From the NCBI GenBank assembly GCA_963514095.1, contig OY741264.1, forward strand, positions 34,831,141 to 34,895,140: a stretch of 64,000 nt of DNA, in the 5' to 3' direction. Source of the stretch: Eutrigla gurnardus (Eukaryota > Chordata > Actinopteri > Perciformes > Triglidae). The translations under genes and the position numbers were made by a program. Positions 56,801-64,000 of the stretch are shown piece by piece (positions within the stretch are counted from its first letter, which is position 1; each line of letters opens with the position of its first letter). The notes under the pieces are model-generated. The model was not told the origin of the DNA. It searched no databases and saw nothing but the letters and a program-made list of their open reading frames with translations.

Positions 56801-59800
56801 GGAATAGGGGTTTGTATGATCACCAGGGGCCTAATTTATAAATGTATAAACACATATAAACAAACTGAGAAATAAGAAACTGATTGTGATGACATAAATT
56901 CACTCTCCCCACACAATATGAAAACTTGCTGAGTCATCATTTATTAACACAAACCAGTGTAGGACGTGAATTGTTACGGCCATGTATTTTGACGTGTTAG
57001 CACATACTGAGTTTGTCCAAATACACAGTAGACTCAAGTGAATTCTATACAGCTAAAAAGGAGGCCCCAAACACCTACAGCAGACTTTGGATGTGCAACT
57101 GTGCTCTCCATCATCATCAGTTCCTACATAGATTGAAGCTGTTCTGGTGGCACGTGGCCTATACCCCCTCACTAATTCACTTGCCGAAAGTTTGTTTTTG
57201 ATTAAGCATCTGTCAATCAGCCTGTCAGAATTTTGAAACATTATATTTCCCTTTAGTAATAATTAAAAGGCAAGTAATCCAGACATACATATTACAGTAG
57301 TTACTGGTATAACACCTCAGAAGTCACCTCACTCTAATCAGTCATTTGTATTTGTCTTTTCTAAATTTAAATAAATTTCTTCATTTTGAGTATTATTTCA
57401 GGAGTTTAAGAAGGAGAGGCAGATTAAATGTTTAATATGGTTATCATGTATACCATGATTAAATAAGATATGAAAAAGAAACATGACTAGTAACTGAATC
57501 ATGATTTGTATGCTATTTGAAAATATCAGCAGAACTTACCACCTTTCTGCTGAGGTAGTTCTGTGGGAGGACTGGTGGTGGTCTGGATGGTGGGCTGGAT
57601 GAGAGGAGGACTGGTGGTGGTCTGGATGGTGGACTGGATGAGAGGAGGACTGGAGGTGGAATGGATGAGAGGAGGACTGGTGGTGGCCTGGATGGGAGGA
57701 GGACTGGTGGTGGCCTGGATGAGAGGAGGACTGGTGGTGGGCTGGATGAGAGGAGGACTGGTGGTGGGCTGGATGGTGGACTGGATGAGAGGAGGACTGG
57801 AGGTGGAATGGATGAGAGGAGGACTGGTGGTGGCCTGGATGAGAGGAGGACTGGAGGTGGAATGGATGAGAGGAGGACTGGTGGTGGCCTGGATGAGAGG
57901 AGGACTGGTGGTGGCCTGGATGAGAGGAGGACTGGTGGTGGCCTGGATGAGAGGAGGACTGGTGGTGGGCTGGATGAGAGGAGGACTGGTGGTGGGCTGG
58001 ATGAGAGGAGGACTGGTGGTGGGCTGGATGAGAGGAGGACTGGTGGTGGCCTGGATGAGAGGAGGACTGGTGGTGGGCTGGATGAGAGGAGGACTGGTGG
58101 TGGGCTGGATGGTGGACTGGATGAGAGGAGGACTGGAGGTGGAATGGATGAGAGGAGGACTGGTGGTGGCCTGGATGAGAGGAGGACTGGAGGTGGAATG
58201 GATGAGAGGAGGACTGGTGGTGGCCTGGATGAGAGGAGGACTGGTGGTGGCCTGGATGAGAGGAGGACTGGTGGTGGCCTGGATGAGAGGAGGACTGGTG
58301 GTGGGCTGGATGAGAGGAGGACTGGTGGTGGGCTGGATGAGAGGAGGACTGGTGGTGGGCTGGATGAGAGGAGGACTGGTGGTGGGCTGCTGGTTAGTAC
58401 AACCTCAATGGTACAAAAAGAGGAAATTATTAAACTCATGTTATAGGAAAAAATGTCCCCTTTTTCTAGCAGTGAGTGTGCTCCATTAGGAAATGTATTC
58501 TTCTGTCCATAAATGCTGACCTATGGACTCTATGCTCTCTGTAAAACTGAGGCAAGGTCAGGCTGATTTTGTACTGTGATGCAAAATGTAGGATCTCATT
58601 ACATCATGTGAAGTGGAGATATGTGTTTATAGTTTCTTGAAGATGAGTTGAGCAATGCCTCTTGCTGTTGACTCCTTTGCTATGTATGGCAGACAATCAG
58701 TGAGCTATCTGGCTCACTGATTAGTAAAAGGAACTAGCTCTGTGAACAACGGTTATTTTCATAATCTGTTGACTATTTTTTTCAGTGAATCGATTAATTG
58801 TTAGGTCCATAAAGCATCGGAAAATGTTTAAAAAGGCTGACCAGTTTTTGCCCGTAAACATGAGCATATCACCCCCATCCTTCAATCACTGCACTGGCTC
58901 CCTGTTTCATTCCGGATCAACTACAAAATTCTGCTGCTCACTCACAAATGCATCTATGGACACGCACCTATCTACCTTCAAGAACTCATCTCCTTACAAT
59001 TCTCCGCCCGTACCCTCAGATCCACAAACACCCTGCTCCTCCCAGTCCCCAGCACCAGGCTTTCCACCATGGGAGACCGAGCTTTCTGCTCAGCTGCACC
59101 ACGCCTATGGAACAGCCTCCCAATCCAGCTGAGGGCTACCCAGAGCCTGGACTCTTTTAAAACAGGCCTGAAAACCTTTCTATTCAGAAAGGCCTATGAC
59201 TGCTAACACTAATATATATGACACTAATTTAGTTTTTATTGTGTGTGCATTTTTACTTTGCTTTTAACTTTGTAGCACTTTGAGATCTTTAACATTTATT
59301 ATTATCATTATTATTATTATTCTTGATTAATCATATGAAATATCAATTAATTGACGTAGCTCTAAAAGAAACACCTATTAGATAAAGTGAAGACCAAATT
59401 TGATGAAGCAACAGGTGAATAGCTATTTTTGGCCCACTGCGGTTTGCCCTGTGACAGCTGTACCAAGAAAATTCACAACTGTAATTGTTGTCTCTGTGCT
59501 ACATTTCTTTGTATGTTGACTGTGAAGTAAGATTTTAAATAATCACACACACTTACCAAAAATGAAGACCTCATAGAGGGCCTTCATTCTGTCAAGGCAT
59601 TTCTCACTCTGGTCTGACAGCTGCCATTTGGGGTGGAGGACTTGTGCAGACCAGGTGTTTGATTTCTTCTTTTGCTTTGCAAAAAAGACAATTGCCTTGC
59701 ATCCTAACGTGTTTAACTTTTCGACCTGAAAATAAAGAAATATATTATATAATGTATACAAAATCTAAACAATTATAAATGTCTGAAACATTGTGGCTGG

Positions 59801-60051
59801 AATTATGTAAATAATAACTACAGAAGTTAAACACATACCAAGACAGACGCCTCATCCATTACATGAGAGGTGGTTTGGTTTTTTTTTTGGTTTTTCAACC
59901 ACATCTCCTTCCTTGCCTCAAATTTCATCAGTTTTTTTGCCAGTCTTTGTTTTTTCGGTTGCACTGACTGGCAGTATTTGCACGTCTTAGTGGCAACACC
60001 AATTGCTGCTTTGCAGCTGACACATGTTGTTGTGGTTGACCCTCTTGGCAT
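53877..60051 (-). CDS. Unrecognised vertebrate gene: Cys-rich N-terminus, Pro/Thr/Ser repeat, chromodomain-like tail
   Basis: Seven coding exons (minus): 60051-59839, 59725-59557, 58403-57540, 55592-55494, 55242-55163, 55062-55019, 53931-53877. All have GT-AG sites and matching phases, total 508 codons with the stop. Exon 1 encodes MPRGSTTTTCVSCKAAIGVA and CKYC (possible zinc ribbon), then a basic helix. Exon 2 encodes VEKLNTLGCKAIVFFAKQKK and a W/L-rich end. Exon 3 is a 27-bp repeat read as QPTTSPPLI units (about 30). Exon 4 is basic (MSAKKKIRQNN). Exons 5-7 encode YYPVKRVIRCKTLKGIQVEL, VEWEPCSLCGKTWPPQW, and end KESANGN. The tail resembles a chromodomain (hydrophobic strand, VEWEP, W-x-P-x-W). 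A tttatt at 53652-53657 gives aataaa about 220 bp after the stop. Function unknown. Confidence 0.75.
54740..54955. repeat. Dispersed fish repeat in an intron
   Basis: aagcactttatagtctctgg, then attcacaca-type phrases and cagtgccttgcccaaacaca resemble the tail of a common fish interspersed repeat. Family not determined. Confidence 0.5.
56020..56430 (+). mobile_element. Tc1/mariner-like element fragment
   Basis: Begins with acccgaattccaatgaagct-gggac, the terminus of a common fish mariner element. It continues with cattcaacaggtgaacagg, then a phrase matching the 5' region of such elements and a short stretch reading TWAQEHLGKRLSVNTV like a helix-turn-helix. No core. Confidence 0.55.
56497..56685. 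repeat. Fold-back repeat with three nested stems
   Basis: Outer arms 56497-56517 and 56665-56685 pair perfectly (21 bp). Inside, agcacacggt pairs with accgtgtgct, and 56579-56592 pairs with 56610-56623 (14 bp). Lies in an intron of the minus-strand gene. Confidence 0.85.
56686..57512. other. Intron sequence, no feature seen
   Basis: Intron between exons 4 and 3 of the minus-strand gene. Nothing recognisable. Confidence 0.4.
57562..58390 (-). repeat. 27-bp coding minisatellite with 336-bp higher-order repeat
   Basis: About 30 units of gatgagaggaggactggtgg plus a variable 7-base end. Variants read QPTTSPPLI, QATTSPPLI and HSTSSPPLI on the coding strand. A marker unit (ggatggtggactgg) at 57771 and 58107 shows a 336-bp higher-order duplication (12 units plus 12 bp). 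Confidence 0.92.
58860..59330 (+). mobile_element. LINE 3' end (L2/CR1-like reverse transcriptase C-terminus)
   Basis: 58862-59206 encodes EHITPILQSLHWLPVSFRIN, YKILLLTHKCIYGHAP, SARTLRSTNTLLLPVPSTRL and LDSFKTGLKTFLFRKAYDC then TAA, an intact end of an L2/CR1-type pol. It is followed by a short tail (gtagcactttgagat, then ATT repeats). Plus strand, in an intron of the minus-strand gene. Confidence 0.8.
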
Positions 60052-60843
60052 CTTGAAACTAATGGATAAAACAATCAACAGTTAAATAATGCAGTTCCTT
60101 TGTCATTTTGGTTATTAAATGTTATCACAATTTGGCCTACTTCAGCATTATCAGTCATGTCAGACATTAACACTTCATGTAGCACTGTTTCAATGGTGTT
60201 CACAGCATCACATCCAATTAACTGCTTTGCAGCAAATACTGATTCTATGCAACAATAACCCATATCACATAGTCTCCTATACACTAGCTCCTAGTTGATT
60301 TCTGTTTTCATCTAGGTATCTCGTTATTTGTTTTTGTATGATTTTACCACTTGTCTTACTGTAGCTCCTATCTCGTTTTGATTCGGCTGCAGTGACATGT
60401 GAATTTGGAATCAGTTTTCAACTTATCATTTTGACCTGGTTAGCACATTGCGGCCAACTACAGCTAACGTTTAATTCGGTGGCAAATAGGGCCTATAGCT
60501 AATGCTGGATAAACCCCGATATCATTGGACACATCCCTATAAAATCATGGTAAATAATTAATGAATATTGGCTTAGACAGCGCTAATTATCGTTCTTATT
60601 CAGGTTCCGTCAGCATATGTTGATATCAGTAGTAGGCTACGTGTTCATTACCTACCTTTAGGATGCACGATATGAATTGTCGTGACTCGTGGCGGAGAGC
60701 GGAACACCTCCCTCACTCACTTGTCAATCTGCTGACCACTGTGCTTCTGTGATAGGGTAACCCACATGTCAATCAGCGACCTCCCGCGGCTACGTTGCCC
60801 ACACGTAAAAACGTGATGCCACTTTCGTGACACTGTTACGTTT
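60052..60843. other. Upstream region of the minus-strand gene
   Basis: Probably holds the promoter and 5' untranslated exon. A possible acceptor (ccattag) sits about 10 bp before the ATG. No core promoter motif is certain. Confidence 0.35.
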
Positions 60844-60859
60844 AGTAAATAGGAGCGCG

Positions 60860-60891
<32 letters not shown>

Positions 60892-60900
60892 AGGAGCGCG
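60844..60900 (+). mobile_element. Poly(A)-only insertion with 16-bp target duplication
   Basis: agtaaataggagcgcg at 60844-60859 and 60885-60900 enclose only a run of 25 A. This is the structure of an extreme 5'-truncated L1-type retrotransposition event. Confidence 0.75.
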
Positions 60901-60907
60901 CTCCACT

Positions 60908-61140
60908 GTTGCGAGGAACCTTGGAGTCATTTTTTACCTGTACCTTTCCTTCAGCTCCCACATAAAGCATGTGACTAGGACTGCCTTCTTTCACCTGCGC
61001 AGTATAGCTATAGCTAGTATAAAGATTAGGAATATCCTCTCTCAGAGTGATGCTGAGCACATCTCTCCCACTTTACCTTCTCTTCAGTGGCTTCCTATAG
61101 GATTTAGAATAGACTTAAAAATCATTCTGCTGACAGCACG
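60908..61140 (+). mobile_element. LINE fragment (L2/CR1-like reverse transcriptase)
   Basis: Encodes RNLGVIF, LSFSSHIKHVTRTAFFHLR, KIRNILSQSDAEH and ISPTLPSLQWLPIGFRIDLK, with an internal deletion between DAEH and ISPT of the region usually reading LVHAFVTSRLDYCN. Ends at about 61140. Confidence 0.75.
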
Positions 61141-61260
61141 AAAAAAGGCGCGTCGAACCGCGTGCGCGCCGCATCGGCGTCGCTTCGGATTTTGCGCCCA
61201 CAAGGCGCGCGGCTACATAGAAAACAATGGAAACGCATGTGCAAAAGACGCTGAAAGAAA

Positions 61261-61560
61261 TACGCGTTCTTAACTGTCTTCTTAGGAGAACTAAGATCCC
61301 CCCAAAGAAGCTTCTTAATAAGCTCTTAACGGGACCTGTCCACCACTGCGGTACTGAAACTACGCGTTCTTAACTGTCTTCTTAGGAGAACTAAGATCCC
61401 CCCTAAGAAGCTTCTTAATAAGCTCTTAACGGGACCTGTCCACCACTGCGGTACTGAAACTACGCGTTCTTAACTGTCTTCTTAGGAGAACTAAGATCCC
61501 CCCTAAGAAGCTTCTTAATAAGCTCTTAACGGGACCTGTCCACCACTGCGGTACTGAAAC
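61261..61560. repeat. 100-bp satellite, three tandem copies
   Basis: Units start tacgcgttcttaactgtctt at 61261, 61361 and 61461; they are nearly identical (one ccccaaag/ccctaag difference). Confidence 0.95.
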
Positions 61561-62100
61561 TAAGTCAATCGATGCCGGGCAAATCGATTTATATATCACC
61601 CGCCACTTTATAAGCGCATAATATCACACACAGTGACAAGTGCAGCACGAGAGATGAATGCACCGAAAACGGGATTTCCACTTGTCAAACATGGGGTCAA
61701 CCTGGGTCCCGGTGTCCGTGGCCTGATTAAAACTTCTCCACTGTTGTTGCCGCGTTGGTCACGGGCAGTGACGGACTGGCCATAGATGGTACAATGGACG
61801 CGTAATGATGCAGCCTAGACGGCTGTGTGAAGATGCGACCTTGTGGATGTGCCCGCAAAAAAAATAAAAAAATAGCTGATTTACGGCAGTAAACAGTAGG
61901 CCTAACCCAAAGACCACTCTCTGTTTTTAGGCACATTATAATCTGTGATTGTGAAATGTTTGGACGAGCACACTGCAGTCATTTTGCAGGTTTACTAAAC
62001 AAACAGTCTACCTTGTTGTCAATCTACCTTTGTCTCCTTTGATGTATTGGGAGATTGTTTGTGTAGAAATGATTTGAATGACTGTTAGGTCATTATTTAC
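61561..62100. other. No feature seen
   Basis: Unique-looking sequence without exon or repeat signals. Confidence 0.4.
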
Positions 62101-62102
62101 AC

Positions 62103-62103
<1 letters not shown>

Positions 62104-62171
<68 letters not shown>
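62104..62171. repeat. CA-dinucleotide microsatellite
   Basis: About 68 bp of uninterrupted (CA)n. Confidence 0.98.
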
Positions 62172-62173
<2 letters not shown>

Positions 62174-63684
62174 ATAATGCTCTCTGAACCCTAGCCTGTT
62201 ACATGCAACATCACTGGAAAGGTCTTGACCTGGAGAGTAACATATATCAATTTGAAGGTTCTATATTATTCTGGCTTTGAGATATTGACCTTTGAACCTT
62301 AAACTCAGGGAATATTTTGAAGGCTTATATTATGGGACAAAAAGGGTTATAGATAAGACCAACTGTTGTAGAAAGGTGTTGACATGGGCTATAACATAAT
62401 GTGAGCATAGTCACCAAGTGGTGGGGGGTTGAATAAGCCAATATTTAAAGTCTGATGCCAAAAACGTGTTTGCCTGGCACCCCATTGTAGTTGTGCCGGG
62501 GTAGTGAAAACATATATCTACCCAATATATCAAATACCACACACTGTCTAATAAGTAATTATACTGCATGTATATGATCTATGCTAAGAAAAGACAACAA
62601 TGTTTGTTTAATGAATATATCTGAACTAAAACAGGAGACCAGTGCGCCAACTGCTCTGCTGTCCTCATCTCAATAGTAACGGCCAATGTCCGCTATCAAA
62701 AATGTAAATAAAAAAAAATAAGACACATTTAATTTTCATAACTGAAGGCGTGATTATTAAACCCGACATATTTGTATGTAGTGCTGCATAATAAAACACA
62801 AATATCTTTAAGACAAGAGATACTTTATTTTCCACTGCCCGTCGTTTTTGTTCTCCCGACAGGAACCTTGAGAGTGACGTGATTGGGACACAAAACAAAA
62901 CATAGGCAAAAATGTAACAATCACACAATCTGCCTTGCTTCGTTGCCATCCTGCAAGTCTCTCCATAAGAGCATGAACAGAGAAAAAAATCTACTTAGAT
63001 AACAGCATATGATAGACCTATAGACTATTGGTTAAATTTATTTGTTTCATTTGTTATTCATTCAAGACCTTAGAGTATAGGCCTAATGCTTACTACAGAC
63101 TTACCTGAAAGGAACAACTCACACAATGGGACAAAACAGGAAACTAACTTAAATGAACAACAAACAATTGAGACATGACTGTAGTTGAAACAACAATTCA
63201 CTTTACTGGGTGAAATCAACAAAGTCGGCTTTCTAGAGCTAAGAGATGCCCTCTTCAAAATAAAGACTATATATCTTCAGATAGAGAAGGTGTGTGTGAG
63301 TGTGTTAGTGAGTGTGAGAGAGTATTAATATACTAACATGTGGAAACACAAGCTGGAATAGCACAGTTAGAAAGAGTAACAATGCAATATGTGAACAGCA
63401 GGAGGTATGTAACGATACACAACTGCAGTGAAGCTATGTAGGGATGCAAAATAAATTTCGAAAATGTAATGATAGAAAAAAGAACAAGGTAATTTGTCAT
63501 GTTTGACAGTTGTGAATCACCAGGCTAATGGGCTAACACAATGGATTTTTACAGCTTCAGAGGAATTTGCAATACATGCTTTAAACACAAAGACATCTTA
63601 CAACAGCAGTAAAATAGCCTCAGGTTTCACATAGAAGTTATTACAGCACTGATGTTTGGGTTCAACACACTGTGAAGACAAGGG
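62172..63684. other. No feature seen
   Basis: AT-rich sequence; short frames only, none resembling a known family. Confidence 0.4.
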
Positions 63685-64000
63685 CTCCACGGTGGTGTAG
63701 TGGGTAGCACTGTCGCCTCACAGCGAGAGGGTCGCGGGTTAAACTCCTTCTGTGTGGAGTTTGCATGTTCTCCCCGTGTGAGCGTGGGTTCTCTCCGGGT
63801 TCTCCGGCTTCCTCCCACAGTCCAAAGACATGCAGGATGGGGATAGGTTCATTGGTGACTCTAAATGTCCCATAGGTGTGAATGTGAGAGTGAATGGTTG
63901 TCTGTCTCTACATGTTGATAGACTGGCATCCTGTCCAGGGTGTACCCTGCCTTCACCCAATGACAGCTGGGATCGGCTCCAGCCCCCCCCGCGACCCTGA
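63685..64000 (+). mobile_element. tRNA-derived SINE-like repeat, cut by the window end
   Basis: Starts with an A-box-like ggtggtgtagtgggtagcac and a degenerate B-box near ggtcgcgggttaaactcc. It then has the conserved body (tgtgtggagtttgcatgttc, ctcccacagtccaaagacat, tggtgactctaaatg) and the tail (cagctgggatcggctccagc) of a very common fish repeat. It continues past position 64000. Confidence 0.7.

Noticed and set aside
57513..58439. Minus-strand PPPVLLSS repeat protein
   Set aside because: Its frame is out of phase with exon 2 (ends with 1 nt) and exon 4 (needs 1 nt); the QPTTSPPLI frame satisfies both.
57563..58489. Long plus-strand frames (308 and 261 codons) in the 27-bp repeat
   Set aside because: They exist only because the repeat unit has no stop codons; they have no splice or start context, while the minus-strand exon fits its neighbours' phases.
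63685..63760. tRNA gene
   Set aside because: The A- and B-box-like motifs belong to a SINE-type head; the B-box is degenerate and no cloverleaf with an anticodon arm is evident.

Overview
The window is teleost fish nuclear DNA, probably from a ray-finned, percomorph-like fish. The evidence is a fish-specific NLR immune gene with FISNA-NACHT, LRR and PRY-SPRY exons, a Rex3 retrotransposon, L1/L2-type LINE pieces, a BEL/Pao element, hAT and Tc1/mariner elements, a tyrosine-recombinase retroelement with split direct repeats, long CA/GT and GATA microsatellites, and GT-AG introns. No bacterial operons, CRISPR arrays, rRNA genes or true tRNA genes are visible.

Layout. 1-1,000: 3' end of an L1-like LINE (minus strand). 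1.5-15.6 kb: a multi-exon NLR gene (plus strand), with tandemly multiplied N-terminal exons, one of them broken by an L1 insertion, then FISNA/NACHT, three LRR exons and a PRY-SPRY exon. A hAT element sits in one intron. 15.9-18.6 kb: a 71-bp minisatellite of about 38 copies. 19.5-22.1 kb: a decayed, 3'-truncated BEL/Pao retrotransposon abutting a hAT element of about 8.2 kb (22.1-30.25 kb); a Rex3 copy with one long open frame lies inside the hAT intron. 30.3-35.9 kb: a deleted Ngaro/DIRS-type element with A1-(internal)-B1-A2-B2 repeats. 37.9-48.3 kb: a Tc1/mariner-like element with exact 25-bp terminal inverted repeats and a three-exon transposase, carrying a young Gypsy element with identical 541-bp LTRs. 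48.5-53.4 kb: a hAT MITE, LINE fragments, an 84-bp-arm perfect palindrome and other repeats. 53.9-60.1 kb: a seven-exon minus-strand gene of unrecognised function, reconstructed here, whose third exon is a 27-bp minisatellite. 60.8-64 kb: a poly(A)-only insertion, a LINE fragment, a 100-bp satellite trimer and a tRNA-derived SINE-like sequence at the right edge.

Only two host genes are supported: the NLR and the minus-strand gene. The NLR would be a cytosolic pattern-recognition receptor: NACHT for nucleotide-driven oligomerisation, LRR and B30.2 for ligand recognition. The minus-strand gene encodes a Cys-rich N-terminus, a long Pro/Thr/Ser repeat and a chromodomain-like tail. Almost everything else is nested mobile DNA. 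The two most unusual features are a MYND-type zinc finger at the start of the Gypsy Pol, just after a canonical T-TTA-AAC -1 frameshift site, and the minus-strand repeat gene.
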